A stretch of 64,000 bases of DNA from an uncultured Christensenella sp. (GCA_910576655.1 CAJTJC010000008.1:1-64000), one strand, 5' to 3'. Positions 34,444-44,392 are shown, numbered from the stretch's first letter. The notes: generated by a model not told the origin, from the sequence alone. Program-made: numbers and translations.

Positions 34444-36819
34444 TTATCCCTGTCTTATCAGCGCGAGATTTTTGAGCGCGCGCGTGTAGGCTATATATTT
34501 CTCGTTCTCGGTCATATCGCCGTCGGCAACGGCCACGGACGTAAATTCCAGCCCCTTGCTTTCGTAAACGGTCATTATATTTATTTTCGTCTTGGATATG
34601 CGCCCCGTATTCCTTACGACGTTGTAGCTTTTGCGCGTATATTTTTCAAGCCCCGCCTCCGAACAGATTACCGCGCTCAATCCGTTGAATTTGGAAAGGT
34701 ACGACGTGACCGAACGCGCGGAAATTATCTCCACCCCGTCCCCCTCGGTGCCGATTGCGCGCATGTCTATGTCGAGATTGCGCGAAACGTACTCGACTAT
34801 GCGGTTCGTGTTGCGGTAATTTAAGTTGAGATTGAATTGCTTATACCCAAGCTCGGACCAGTCCCTTATTCCGCGGTACGGGGTGATATTCTGTTTAAGG
34901 TCGCCGAAGATATTGAACGCCGCCCTGTCGTTGACAGCCTGCAACACGCGGTACTCGTTAAGCGAAATATCCTGCGCCTCGTCCACGAAAATGAAGCGGT
35001 ATTTGGGCGTAAGCGGCAAGCCCAGACTGCACAAAATAAGACACATCGAATATGGGTCCGTTCGGCAAAGCTTTTTAGTGGAAACACAAAAACGGGTCTT
35101 TATTTTCTTTACCGTCTCGCGGTAGAAAAACCTTAGCACGTCGTAGGTCGTTTCGCACTTGCCTATCGCAACCAGATAGCTTTCGCCGCGCAGAACGTCC
35201 GCAAAGTCGTAAAGCGGCACGAACGCCTCCGCTATCTCCTTTACCGTTTCGCAAGTCGAGCTTATCTCTTTTTTAAGCTCCTCGCGCTTTGCAATGCGGT
35301 CCGAGTAAGTCAGCGTTTCCTTTCCGTCGACGGTGATTTTATATCTTTTAAGGTCGGAAATTTCCTTTTCGACCGTGCCGTGCAACGCGTCCAAATCCGC
35401 TACCGCCGCAAGGCAGATTTTTTCGGAATACCTGCGCAAAAATTTCAGCGACTTGTAGAAGGACAGCAGCTGCCTGTAAAAGAAAGCCTGTCCGCACATG
35501 CGCTCGTCCGAAAGCAGCTGCAAAAACTCGCGCACGTCGGAAACGCAGTTAAACGCGTTTCTGAACTGCTTGGTGTAGTAAAGTCCGCCGTCGGGCTTTT
35601 CCTTGATTTCGCCGAGCACCGAACGCCTGACCCTGAGACTTGCGTTCTTTATGCGCGCGTACTTTTCTTCCTGTAACTTCAACGCGGCAAGCACGCCGTC
35701 CGTGACCTCTCTGCACCCGTCCGAGGTAAACATTCCGTATATTCCGTCGTAAATTTTAGCAAGCTTTACGCGGATTTCTTCAACGAATTTATCGGTGTAA
35801 ACGTAATTTAAAAATTGGGGCGGCAGCGGCTGAAACCAGTCGATTTTATTATCAATAACCACGCCCGAATTCTTTAAAACGCTTAAAAAATACCCGTCGA
35901 GCGTAGACGTTTTCACCCTTTCGAGCTCGAGTATTCTCGCAAGCTCGTCTATGAACGCGTTGAACGAGTCCGACGGAGTTACCACAAGCACGTCCGAGGG
36001 GCGCAGCGTTTCGTCGTTATATAATATATATGACAGTCTGTGCAGCATTATCATAGTTTTGCCGCTGCCCGCAACGCCCTGTAAAACGAATTCCGCATTT
36101 TCGGGCAGCGTGATAATCTCGTACTGCTTTTCCTGTATGGTTTCTATAATGTCGCAAATTTCACGTTTTTCCTTGCGGGTTTCGAGTATTTCCTTCAAAA
36201 AAGGGTCAAAAATAATCGCCTCGTCGCGCCCGTCTATTTCCTCCTCGGAAAGATACCCTTTTAAGGAAAGGTACTCGTTTTTCATATCCAGTACCTTTCC
36301 TCCCCCCGTGCGCAGCGCGCGGCGGAGTATCAGCTTATAGTCGTATTCGTTAATCTTAAAAGAGGTCTTGCTCTTCTGGTAATACCTGCGCGCAAGCGGG
36401 GCGCGCCAGTCGACTATTTCAAGGTTTTGGTCGCCGCGCTTGCCGATATAGTAGCTGTTGTAGCCCTCTATACCGTCTATTAAGTCCATGCGCGCAAAAT
36501 ACGGCTCGTCGAAAAAGGGCTTGTAGGAATGAAGCTTTTCTTTAAGCGCGGCAATCTCGGCGTTAAGCTCGCGCACGCGCCTGTAATTTTCGGCGGTATG
36601 CTCGCTTGCGGAATTCAGCCCGTCGCGCTCGCGGATTGCGTCTGCGATTTTGTATTTCAGCTTATTTATATAAAGAGCCTTCAACACAAGCATTACGGCC
36701 CTTATTCTCTCATCCTCGTAGGCGCGCTGCCGCCCTCCGTCGAGAAGGTCTTTGAAAAAGGCGCTGTCCGCAAGCTTGTGCGGGGATATAAATTTCAAAA
36801 GCTTTTCTATTTCCGTCAT
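34444..36819 (-). CDS. helD: RNA polymerase recycling helicase HelD
   Basis: 791 residues, SF1 (UvrD/Rep-like). The N-terminal part forms a long helical coiled coil (about 1-100) that in HelD enters the RNA polymerase secondary channel. It is followed by IVDWRAPLARRYYQ, typical of HelD. Walker A is QGVAGSGKTMIMLHR near 265, Walker B FIFVDEAQDIS near 610, and later motifs LNLNYRNTNRI and VYESKGLEF complete the motor. HelD releases stalled polymerase from DNA and in some bacteria protects from rifamycins. The start at 36819 has GAGGG about seven bases upstream, and TTGATT-17-TATACT lies just before. It is paired with the giant helicase downstream. Confidence 0.88.
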   Translation of the reverse strand: MTEIEKLLKFISPHKLADSAFFKDLLDGGRQRAYEDERIRAVMLVLKALYINKLKYKIADAIRERDGLNSASEHTAENYRRVRELNAEIAALKEKLHSYKPFFDEPYFARMDLIDGIEGYNSYYIGKRGDQNLEIVDWRAPLARRYYQKSKTSFKINEYDYKLILRRALRTGGGKVLDMKNEYLSLKGYLSEEEIDGRDEAIIFDPFLKEILETRKEKREICDIIETIQEKQYEIITLPENAEFVLQGVAGSGKTMIMLHRLSYILYNDETLRPSDVLVVTPSDSFNAFIDELARILELERVKTSTLDGYFLSVLKNSGVVIDNKIDWFQPLPPQFLNYVYTDKFVEEIRVKLAKIYDGIYGMFTSDGCREVTDGVLAALKLQEEKYARIKNASLRVRRSVLGEIKEKPDGGLYYTKQFRNAFNCVSDVREFLQLLSDERMCGQAFFYRQLLSFYKSLKFLRRYSEKICLAAVADLDALHGTVEKEISDLKRYKITVDGKETLTYSDRIAKREELKKEISSTCETVKEIAEAFVPLYDFADVLRGESYLVAIGKCETTYDVLRFFYRETVKKIKTRFCVSTKKLCRTDPYSMCLILCSLGLPLTPKYRFIFVDEAQDISLNEYRVLQAVNDRAAFNIFGDLKQNITPYRGIRDWSELGYKQFNLNLNYRNTNRIVEYVSRNLDIDMRAIGTEGDGVEIISARSVTSYLSKFNGLSAVICSEAGLEKYTRKSYNVVRNTGRISKTKINIMTVYESKGLEFTSVAVADGDMTENEKYIAYTRALKNLALIRQG

Positions 36820-36918
36820 CTTAACCCTCTGATTGCTCAGTATAACATAAAGAGGCGGAAAAATCAACATAAAAATTAAAGCGGTCCGCATCTGCGTTCC
36901 GCTTTAATTTGACCGTTT

Positions 36919-38253
36919 TTATTCTTTTTTGTCTTCTTCGTCGTCGCTCTCGTCCGCAGCCGCAATTTGCAGCTGCGCCTCGCCGTAAACGGGCATGCCG
37001 ACAACCTTCTCTATTTTGACCTTCTTTTGCTTGCTCCAGCCTACGATGAACGCGACCACCGCCGCAATTACGATACTGGCAATAAGCGAGATGATTGCGC
37101 TCATTATTATTCCTCTGCCGCCCTCTACCTCGACGACTCTCGAATTCAGGAAGTTAATCTTCGTCACTCTGCCGTAAACGTAGGAGGAAATGGGCTTGAT
37201 GTCCTCGGTAAACTTGGCTACCGTTGCTTCGACCTTGGCAATCTCCGCCTCGAATTCGGCAGGCGCTATTTTGCTTTCATCCGAATAGGCGGCAAGGTAA
37301 CCTCTTATAATTTCCATTTCCTGATTTAAGGTGGCTATTTCCCTGTTCAGAGAAATAATCTCATCGTAGATAATCGTAGAACCCGTGTTCGTCTGAAACT
37401 CAATAAGCTTTTTCAGCGTTTCTTCGGCGCGCTCCAACGCAAGCTTTCTCGAATACAGCTCGCTCTCGTACCTGATTTTCTCTTCGGTACCCGATTTGAT
37501 ATAGCTGTTTTCCTTGGCGCGGGTAATCAAGCTGCCGAATAAATCTTTCGCGACGTACGCGTCGACTTCGTTCTTGCACTGACCGAGCGTCCTTCCGTCA
37601 CCGACAACGAATTCGTTGCCGTAGGCGCCGATAAGCGCGCCGTATTTGGACTGGATATACTGCGCCTGATTTTTAAGAAGCGTAAGCTGTTCGTCGTAGG
37701 TCACCGCGGACTTTGACGAGGTAAGACTCTGGTCGTAGTTGATGTTCATCTGACTTATATACTCGCGAGGGAACGCCGTAATCGCCTCGATAAAGCTGCG
37801 CGCCTTGTCCTCGTTCTCGAAGTATTTCGCCTTAACCTTGACAGTGTAATTCAAATCGTAAACGCCGTCTTTGGAATCCTCGTCAAGCTTATCAACCGAA
37901 CGGATTATGGAAATATCGTTACTCTTTACCATCGTTTCGACGTCGATACCTTCGAAATCCTTACGGGAAGCAACCTGCATAAGGTTTTCGTAGGAAATAA
38001 GGTCCGTAAAGTAAAAGCTTTCGCCGTCGGGATAAGTATAAGAGGTCGTTGAAGCTTCGCCTGTTTTCGGCAATTGCAAAACGAACGATACAGAGTAAAC
38101 CGTACCCGATTTACCCATAAAATACAGACCGAGCGCGCCCGCAACAGTAATCACCGCCGCGATTATAAGCGCAAGCCACTTCTGCGAAAATACAGTGCGG
38201 AAAATATAACCCAAGGTTATTCCGCCCTCGCCGTTTTCAATCTCTTCTTCCAT
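36919..38253 (-). CDS. Wzz/chain-length-determinant-like membrane protein
   Basis: 444 residues. A Wzz-type layout: a cytosolic N-terminus with TLGYIFRTVFSQKWLALIIAA (first helix about 27-50), a long extracellular part with predicted coiled coil (about 250-340, LALERAEETLKKLIEFQ), and a second helix near 385-410 (GIIMSAIISLIASIVIAAVV), then an acidic tail. Homologues set chain length or act as kinase activators in polysaccharide export. No glycosyltransferase, tyrosine kinase or flippase gene is nearby, so it is an orphan. The promoter TTGACT-17-TAGAAT (38308-38280, minus strand) is consensus-like. Confidence 0.75.
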   Translation of the reverse strand: MEEEIENGEGGITLGYIFRTVFSQKWLALIIAAVITVAGALGLYFMGKSGTVYSVSFVLQLPKTGEASTTSYTYPDGESFYFTDLISYENLMQVASRKDFEGIDVETMVKSNDISIIRSVDKLDEDSKDGVYDLNYTVKVKAKYFENEDKARSFIEAITAFPREYISQMNINYDQSLTSSKSAVTYDEQLTLLKNQAQYIQSKYGALIGAYGNEFVVGDGRTLGQCKNEVDAYVAKDLFGSLITRAKENSYIKSGTEEKIRYESELYSRKLALERAEETLKKLIEFQTNTGSTIIYDEIISLNREIATLNQEMEIIRGYLAAYSDESKIAPAEFEAEIAKVEATVAKFTEDIKPISSYVYGRVTKINFLNSRVVEVEGGRGIIMSAIISLIASIVIAAVVAFIVGWSKQKKVKIEKVVGMPVYGEAQLQIAAADESDDEEDKKE

Positions 38254-38279
38254 AGAAAATCCCCGAAACTTTTTTTATT

Positions 38280-38308
38280 ATTCTACACAATTATGCAAAA
38301 ACAGTCAA
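38280..38308 (-). promoter_or_regulatory. Promoter of Wzz-like gene
   Basis: On the minus strand TTGACT (38308-38303), a 17-bp spacer and TAGAAT (38285-38280), 26 bases before the start codon. Confidence 0.7.
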
Positions 38309-38428
38309 GTAATACGCATAAAGTTTCAAAATTATTATGTACATTTATACGCAGGATATGAAAAAAATTTTTTGTAATTTTTTACAATTAGGTATATTAA
38401 CAGACAAATTTTTTACCTTCACAGGATA

Positions 38429-38434
38429 TACAAT
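38429..38434 (+). promoter_or_regulatory. -10 element of spoIIE
   Basis: TACAAT ends six bases before the spoIIE ATG. No consensus -35 is present at 17 bp, as expected for an activator-dependent (Spo0A-type) promoter. The 187-bp AT-rich gap to the Wzz-like gene has no other clear feature. Confidence 0.45.
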
Positions 38435-38440
38435 GTAGTT

Positions 38441-40708
38441 ATGACTTTTAAAATAAACGCGAAAAGTACGGCTCTGTACCTAATTTACGCCGTGGCGGTT
38501 ATCTTCATAAACAAAACTCTTGCCGAAATTCCATTTTCCTTAGGGCTATGCTTCGCCATGCTTACGTGCGGTACGAACGTACTTTTAACCCCCGTGCTAT
38601 ACGTGCTCGCCTCGATAGTGTACCTTGACTGGGTCGCCACCCTGCTCTGCCTTTTCGAGGCGGTTTTTCTCGGACTCGTCACTTTCATCTATCGCAGAAC
38701 GAGGCGCAAAATCCGCGTCGAGGCAGCGGCGTATCTCGCCATCGCGCTCGCGCCGTACATAGCGTTTGCCCGCACACAAGGCATTTCGGGAATCGAATTG
38801 CTCGAAAACGAATACGCATTCAAGGGCGTTGCCGCAGTCGCCGTAATAATTTTTTCGTATTTCTCTTTCAAAACAGTATACGCTCTGCTGTTCCGCGCAA
38901 TGCGGTGCAGGCTGAAAGAGGACGAGCTGGTCTGCTGCGCCGTAGTCTACGCCGCGTTCGGAACGGGCGTTTACAACCTATGCGGATTTTTCGCTTACAC
39001 GGCGATAACAGCGGGCGTGATAATTTTCGCAGTGCGGCTTGCGCGCTCGCCCGCCGCGCTCGTGTTCGCTCTGATAACCGCGCTGCCGCCCGCAGCCGTC
39101 ACGCTGTCGGCGGAACCGTTCACTGCCTACATAGCCGCGGCTACCGCCGCGCTTCTTTTCTGCGGCGCCGGCAGAGCCGCGCCAAGCGTCGTCGTCGCCG
39201 CGCTTTCCGCGGTGTACTGCTATTTCAAGGGCGGCTTCGACTGCGCCGTCGTTCTTATAGTATTCCGCGCGCTGCTGCTTTTATGCACCGTCGCGCTGCC
39301 CGTTCTGTTTTCCGAAAATCATCTCAAAAGCATGAAGCACAGACTGCTCGTTAAAGAGGTTCTGCCCGATACCGCCGTCGAACGCAGCAGGCGTCGCACG
39401 GGCGAAAAGCTGTACCGCATAAGCGAGGTTTTCCGCGAGATAGAGTGCGCGTTCAACGCGCTCGACGACGACGTAAACGACTCCGCTTCGCGCAGCCGCA
39501 TGCTCGAAGAGCTGAAAGAAAAGTGCTGTAAAAACTGCGACAGAGCCAAAACCTGCGCGCGCACCAACGTCTACGCGGGATTTAAAAAGCTGATTGATTC
39601 GGGCTGCATAAAGGGCAAGGCAAACCTTATCGATTTGCCGTCCGAGGTTACGGTCAACTGCTCTAACCCCACCGACGTTTTAGTGCGCCTTAACGGGCTT
39701 ATCGCCGAATATCGCAGGTTTATGACCGAGGCGGAAAATGCGCGAAGCGGACGCATACTGCTTGCGGAACAGGCTCGCGGCGTCGCAGAGGTAATGAAAA
39801 ACTGCGCGGTTGAGCTAAGCCGCACCTCGCGAGAATATGCCGAGCTCGAAAAAAAGCTTGCCGAAAAGCTTTCCACCCACGGCATTGCCTGCCCCGAGCT
39901 TTACGTCGACGGCGAAAATATGGAAATACTGGCGGTCGTCAGCGGGCGCGCGGATGCAAAGGCAATGACGGCGATTATAAGCGAGGTTACGAACAGGAAA
40001 TACCTGCTGAAAGACAAGCTCAGCTACGACGGAGAAAAAAGCTGCCTCGTGTTCAGCGCCCCTCCCCGCCTTGACGCTGCGTTCGGCGTAGCGTACGCGA
40101 TTAAGAGCGGCGAAAAGGTTTCGGGCGACACACACTCGGTAATCAAAATAAACGAGCACAGCTTTTTAATGGCGCTGTCAGACGGTATGGGCAGCGGCGA
40201 ATACGCGAAAAAGGTTTCCGCAACGGCAATTTCCTTGATAGAAGCTTTCTACCGCGCGGAGATGCCCGAGGGCACGGTTTTAAACACTATAAACAAGCTG
40301 CTTTCCTTTAACCGCGACGAACGGTTTACCTGCATTGACATCGCCGCGGTGAATTTAAGCTCTGGCATGGCGGACTTCGTAAAAATAGGCTCCCCCGCGG
40401 GAATTATCGTGCGCGAGGGCGAAATAAAGGTCTTGGAAAGCCAGAGCCTGCCGCTCGGCATTTTGGAAAATCTGCGCCCCACCGTCTGCACCGAGCAGCT
40501 GCGCGCGGGCGATATAGTGGTGTTTATGTCCGACGGCATAACCTCGGCGTTCTCATCCTCTACCGAGCTGTACGAGTATTTGCAAAGCTTACGGCCACTT
40601 AACCCGCAAAGCCTTGCCGATACTATACTGATAGCCGCGCGTGAACGCGCAAAAACCGTCGTCGACGATATGACCGTCCTCTGCACCCGAATTTTCGAAA
40701 AAACTTAA
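38441..40708 (+). CDS. spoIIE: Stage II sporulation protein E, PP2C phosphatase
   Basis: 755 residues. About ten membrane helices occupy residues 1-290. A central region carries the cysteine cluster CCKNCDRAKTC near 365, characteristic of SpoIIE. The C-terminal PP2C domain (about 530-755) has ALSDGMGSGEYA with metal-binding Asp, FTCIDIAAVNL, FMSDGITSAF and the final DDMTVLC. SpoIIE dephosphorylates SpoIIAA to release sigma-F in the forespore and helps polar septation. It lacks a Shine-Dalgarno sequence and may be leaderless. A terminator follows immediately. Confidence 0.96.
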   Translation: MTFKINAKSTALYLIYAVAVIFINKTLAEIPFSLGLCFAMLTCGTNVLLTPVLYVLASIVYLDWVATLLCLFEAVFLGLVTFIYRRTRRKIRVEAAAYLAIALAPYIAFARTQGISGIELLENEYAFKGVAAVAVIIFSYFSFKTVYALLFRAMRCRLKEDELVCCAVVYAAFGTGVYNLCGFFAYTAITAGVIIFAVRLARSPAALVFALITALPPAAVTLSAEPFTAYIAAATAALLFCGAGRAAPSVVVAALSAVYCYFKGGFDCAVVLIVFRALLLLCTVALPVLFSENHLKSMKHRLLVKEVLPDTAVERSRRRTGEKLYRISEVFREIECAFNALDDDVNDSASRSRMLEELKEKCCKNCDRAKTCARTNVYAGFKKLIDSGCIKGKANLIDLPSEVTVNCSNPTDVLVRLNGLIAEYRRFMTEAENARSGRILLAEQARGVAEVMKNCAVELSRTSREYAELEKKLAEKLSTHGIACPELYVDGENMEILAVVSGRADAKAMTAIISEVTNRKYLLKDKLSYDGEKSCLVFSAPPRLDAAFGVAYAIKSGEKVSGDTHSVIKINEHSFLMALSDGMGSGEYAKKVSATAISLIEAFYRAEMPEGTVLNTINKLLSFNRDERFTCIDIAAVNLSSGMADFVKIGSPAGIIVREGEIKVLESQSLPLGILENLRPTVCTEQLRAGDIVVFMSDGITSAFSSSTELYEYLQSLRPLNPQSLADTILIAARERAKTVVDDMTVLCTRIFEKT

Positions 40709-40737
40709 CGCAGCCCGCCGAAGTTCGGCGGGCTGCG
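40709..40737 (+). terminator. Intrinsic terminator of spoIIE
   Basis: CGCAGCCCGCCGAA / TTCGGCGGGCTGCG with one central base, followed by TTTATAA; it begins at the stop codon. Confidence 0.9.
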
Positions 40738-40748
40738 TTTATAAGAAC

Positions 40749-40774
40749 AACCGCCCTGCGTATGCAGGGCGGTT
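40749..40774 (-). terminator. Intrinsic terminator of malQ
   Basis: AACCGCCCTGC / GCAGGGCGGTT stem with T-rich flanks, directly after the malQ stop. Confidence 0.9.
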
Positions 40775-40777
40775 TTA

Positions 40778-42280
40778 TTATCTGTAATTTTCTTCTATAG
40801 CGCGTTTTAAAAGCGCGAGCGAGCGGCGCGACGGAAAAGCCTCCAAGCGATAGCGCCAGTTACCCTCGGGGCGGGCAGGTACGTTCATGCGGGCGCTGCC
40901 GTCGGCGCAGGTTACGTCCTGAACGGGCAGAACCGCTATGCCTGCGGACGATGCGAGCGCGCAGGTATTAAGCGCCCAAACGGTCTGCTCCCGCGTGACG
41001 AACGGATGCACCACGCCTTCGCTTTTAAGCGCGGCGCGAAGCTGCGTTTTAAAGTCGGCAAACTGTTCGTCCGTAAGTGAATTTAGATAACCGAGCGTCG
41101 TGTCGTTGTCGTGCGTGCCCGTATATACCACGCTGTTTTCGCTAAAATTCGCTGGCAGGTAGGGATTGTCGGGGTTGCCGTCGAAGGCGAATTGAAGCAC
41201 TTTCATGCCGGGGAAGCCCGTCCGCTCCATAAGCCGCGTAACGCCCGCGTCCGTTTCGCCCAAATCCTCGGCGATAATATCCACGTCGCCGCAGCGCCTT
41301 CTTATTTCGTAAAACAGCCGCACGCCGGGCCCAGGCAGCCATTCGCCCTCGGTCGCGTCCTCCGCGCCCGCAGGAACGGAATAGTAGCGTTCGAGTCCCC
41401 TGAAATGGTCTATCCTTATAACGTCGAACTGCGATTTCGCCTTTTCGATACGCTTTACCCACCAGTCGAAGCCGTCCTCGAACATTACGTCCCAGTCGTA
41501 GAGCGGATTGCCCCAAAGCTGACCGGTCTTTGAAAAATAGTCGGGCGGAACTCCCGCTACCGCCTTGGGTCTGAGCTGTCTGTCAAGCTTGAACAGCTCG
41601 GGATGAGCCCAAACGTCGGACGAATCGTAAGCGACGTAGAGCGGAATATCGCCTATTATTTTTATTCCCAGCGAATTTACGTAAGCTTTAAGCTTGCCCC
41701 ACTGCTGAAAATAAACGAACTGTACGAACTGCCAGAACAGAAAATCGCTTTTCATAACCGAGCGGCGGAATTCCAGCATTGCAAGCTTTTCCCTGAATTT
41801 ATAAGCGTCGGGAAGGGTGTCGAATGTGCCGCCGAAGCGGGATTTAAGCGACATGAAAAGCGCGTAATCGTCAAATTCCCTGCTTTCCACGAAGGCGATG
41901 AAATCCCTGTCTTTGATATTGAAACGAGCGTATGCAAGGCGTAAAAGATTAAACCTGCGCTCGTAAAGCGCGCCGTAGTCTATTTCCCCCGCGGGCATTA
42001 CCGCGGATTGCAGCTCCTCTTCGTCGAGCAGTCCCGCCCTATGCAGCGCCTTCAAATCGATAAAATACGGGTTGCCCGAATAGCAGCAAACGGACTGATA
42101 CGGGCTGTCACAAAAGCCCGTCTGCACCGTAGGCAGAACCTGCCAGAACTTGACGCCCGCCTTTTTCAAAAGACGCGCGAACTCGTAAGCCTCGTCGCCG
42201 AGAGAGCCTATTCCGTACTCGTTGGGCAACGATGATATTGCGCACAATACGCCCGCGCCCCTCTCACGTATACCTATCAT
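40778..42280 (-). CDS. malQ: 4-alpha-glucanotransferase (amylomaltase, GH77)
   Basis: 500 residues, standard length. It shows GVLCAISSLPNEYGIGSLGD at the N-terminus, YQSVCCYSGNPYFIDL, the nucleophile Asp in DVIRIDHFRG near 296, the acid/base Glu in IIAEDLGE near 343 and the third acid in THDNDT near 392. It transfers glucan segments between maltodextrins in the cytosol and could feed on oligosaccharides made by secreted amylases such as the one at the left edge. AGGTGA precedes the ATG. The start lies ten bases after the dapL stop, so the two are probably cotranscribed. Confidence 0.96.
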   Translation of the reverse strand: MIGIRERGAGVLCAISSLPNEYGIGSLGDEAYEFARLLKKAGVKFWQVLPTVQTGFCDSPYQSVCCYSGNPYFIDLKALHRAGLLDEEELQSAVMPAGEIDYGALYERRFNLLRLAYARFNIKDRDFIAFVESREFDDYALFMSLKSRFGGTFDTLPDAYKFREKLAMLEFRRSVMKSDFLFWQFVQFVYFQQWGKLKAYVNSLGIKIIGDIPLYVAYDSSDVWAHPELFKLDRQLRPKAVAGVPPDYFSKTGQLWGNPLYDWDVMFEDGFDWWVKRIEKAKSQFDVIRIDHFRGLERYYSVPAGAEDATEGEWLPGPGVRLFYEIRRRCGDVDIIAEDLGETDAGVTRLMERTGFPGMKVLQFAFDGNPDNPYLPANFSENSVVYTGTHDNDTTLGYLNSLTDEQFADFKTQLRAALKSEGVVHPFVTREQTVWALNTCALASSAGIAVLPVQDVTCADGSARMNVPARPEGNWRYRLEAFPSRRSLALLKRAIEENYR

Positions 42281-42289
42281 AAATCACCT

Positions 42290-43468
42290 TTATTCCGATA
42301 GCAGGCGTTCTATTCTCGCTATCGCCTCTTTAGTTGCCTCTTCGCTGCCGAACGCCGTCAGACGGAAAAAGCCTTCGCCGTTTGTGCCGAACCCGACGCC
42401 CGGAGTGCCCACCACCTGCGCGTTGTTTAAAATATAGTCGAAAAATTCCCAGCTACCCATACCGCGCGGACATTTCAGCCAGATATACGGCGAGTTTTTA
42501 CCGCCCGTATACCAAATACCCAGCCTATCCATACAGTCCGCTATAAGCTGCGCGTTGCGCCTGTAACGGTCTATATTCGCGCGTATCTGGGCCATGCCTT
42601 GCTCGGTATAGACCGCAGCCGCACCCTTTTGCACGACGTAGGACACGCCGTTGAATTTGGTTGCCTGACGCCTGTACCACATTTTATTCAGCTTGCCGCC
42701 GCATATCGCAGCGGGAACTACGGTATAGCCGCAGCGCGTGCCCGTGAAGCCAGCCGTCTTGGAAAACGAGCAGATTTCCACCGCGCAGCTCTTTGCGCCC
42801 TCTACCGAGTAAATCGAACGCGCAAGAGAATTATCCGAAATAAAACATTCGTACGCGGCGTCGTAAAGAATGACCGCGCCGACGGCGTTAGCATAGTCTA
42901 CCCACTCTTTAAGCTGCGCCTTGGAATACGCCGCGCCGGTGGGATTGTTGGGCGAACAGATATAAATAATATCCGCCTTAACCGAACGGTCGGGCATAGG
43001 CAAAAAGCCGTTCGCCTCGGTCGCGGACGCAAGAATTACCTTCCTGCCCGCAAGGGTGTTTGTATCGACATAGACGGGATACACGGGGTCGGTAACCACG
43101 ACGGTATTGTCCTTGTCGAACAAATCGAGAATACTGCCGAGGTCGGACTTCGCACCGTCGGAAACGAAAATTTCGTCTACGCCCACGCTCACGCCCAGCT
43201 CGGCGTAATGCTTTTTAATGCTCTCGCGCAGGAACGCATAGCCCTCGTACGGGCCGTAGCCCCTGAACGTATCGGCAGAAGCCATTTCGTCCACCGCGCC
43301 GTGCATAGCCTCGATAACCGCGGGAACGAGCGGCAGCGTTACGTCGCCTATACCCAGCTTAATTATCTTTTTGTCGGGGTGGGCGGCAATATATTCGTTG
43401 GTTCTTTTGCCTACCTCTGCAAAGAGGTAGTTTTCGGTTAAGTTGTCAAAACAGCCGTTTAATTTCAT
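42290..43468 (-). CDS. dapL: LL-diaminopimelate aminotransferase
   Basis: 392 residues, fold-type I PLP enzyme. It shows KLGIGDVTLPL, the tyrosine-rich RGYGPYEGYAFLRESI, SDGAKSDLGSI, YICSPNNPTGAAYS and the PLP lysine in SFSKTAGFTGTRCGY near 270. It converts tetrahydrodipicolinate to LL-diaminopimelate in one step, bypassing the acylated route. With asd, dapA, dapB and dapF in this window the pathway from aspartyl phosphate to meso-DAP is complete. AGGTGA precedes the start. malQ follows in the same direction. Confidence 0.95.
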   Translation of the reverse strand: MKLNGCFDNLTENYLFAEVGKRTNEYIAAHPDKKIIKLGIGDVTLPLVPAVIEAMHGAVDEMASADTFRGYGPYEGYAFLRESIKKHYAELGVSVGVDEIFVSDGAKSDLGSILDLFDKDNTVVVTDPVYPVYVDTNTLAGRKVILASATEANGFLPMPDRSVKADIIYICSPNNPTGAAYSKAQLKEWVDYANAVGAVILYDAAYECFISDNSLARSIYSVEGAKSCAVEICSFSKTAGFTGTRCGYTVVPAAICGGKLNKMWYRRQATKFNGVSYVVQKGAAAVYTEQGMAQIRANIDRYRRNAQLIADCMDRLGIWYTGGKNSPYIWLKCPRGMGSWEFFDYILNNAQVVGTPGVGFGTNGEGFFRLTAFGSEEATKEAIARIERLLSE

Positions 43469-43560
43469 ATTTTCACCTGCACGCGGCTTTTACAAATACG
43501 CAACCGCGTTACTTTCAAGTATATTTTTTAAATTCGAGGTTTAGAATACTTATCCGTATT

Positions 43561-44385
43561 TTAAACGATAAGCTCGCCCGTGAACACGAGAGTCGCGCCG
43601 CCCGTCATATAAACGACGTCGCTATACTCTATTTGCAGCTCGCCGCCCAACAGTCGCACCGTTACGGGACGGGACGCGTCGCAAAATCCGTTCAGCACCG
43701 CCGCTACCGCCGCGGCGCAAGCGCCCGTGCCGCAGGCGTAAGTTTCGCCGCTGCCGCGCTCCCATACCCTCATTTCGATAATATTGTCGCCTACGACCTT
43801 TACGAACTCGGTATTCACCCTGTCGGGGAAAGCGGCGTTGCGCTCGAAACTGCATCCCGCTTTTTCTACTTCCGCGGGGTCGGTAAATACTACGCAGTGC
43901 GGATTACCCATGTTGACGAGCGTGACCGCATAGCTTACTCCGTCTATTTCAAGCGGCTGACCCACCACTCTTTCGCCGACGAACGTCGACGGAATATCCG
44001 CGCCCGCAAGCAGCGGCGCGCCCATATTTACGCGCACCGTGCAGACCGCTCCGTCCTCGCCGTAGAAAAATTCGAGGCGCTTTATACCCGAAAGCGTTTC
44101 TACGGTGCAGGTATCGCCCTTTACGTAGCCGAGGTCGCGCGCAAGCTTGCCAAGACAGCGCACTCCGTTGCCGCACATTCTGCCCTCCGAGCCGTCAGCG
44201 TTGAACATACGCATTTTACAGTCGGCAATTTCAGAAGGGCAGAGCAAAATTATACCGTCGCCACCGACGCCGAAATGCCTGTCGGACAGCCTTACGGAAA
44301 GTTTTTCGGGCTCGGCTATTTGTTCGCGCATACAGTCGAAATAAACGTAATCGTTGCCGAGTCCGTGCATTTTATAGAATTTCAT
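43561..44385 (-). CDS. dapF: Diaminopimelate epimerase
   Basis: 274 residues. It begins MKFYKMHGLGNDYVYFD, with the first catalytic Cys in RMCGNGVRC near 73 and the second in ACGTGACAAA near 217. It interconverts LL- and meso-diaminopimelate for lysine and peptidoglycan. The start at 44385 matches the family; a longer frame to 44493 adds 36 unrelated residues and overlaps the divergent promoter. It has no Shine-Dalgarno site, and the -10 TATAAT ends seven bases upstream, so the mRNA is probably leaderless. It is 92 bases upstream of dapL in the same direction. Confidence 0.96.
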   Translation of the reverse strand: MKFYKMHGLGNDYVYFDCMREQIAEPEKLSVRLSDRHFGVGGDGIILLCPSEIADCKMRMFNADGSEGRMCGNGVRCLGKLARDLGYVKGDTCTVETLSGIKRLEFFYGEDGAVCTVRVNMGAPLLAGADIPSTFVGERVVGQPLEIDGVSYAVTLVNMGNPHCVVFTDPAEVEKAGCSFERNAAFPDRVNTEFVKVVGDNIIEMRVWERGSGETYACGTGACAAAVAAVLNGFCDASRPVTVRLLGGELQIEYSDVVYMTGGATLVFTGELIV

Positions 44386-44392
44386 TATGAAT

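Noticed and set aside
38384..38440. Spo0A box upstream of spoIIE
   Set aside because: Only a partial match (TTTGTCTG on the minus strand) is present, too weak to call.
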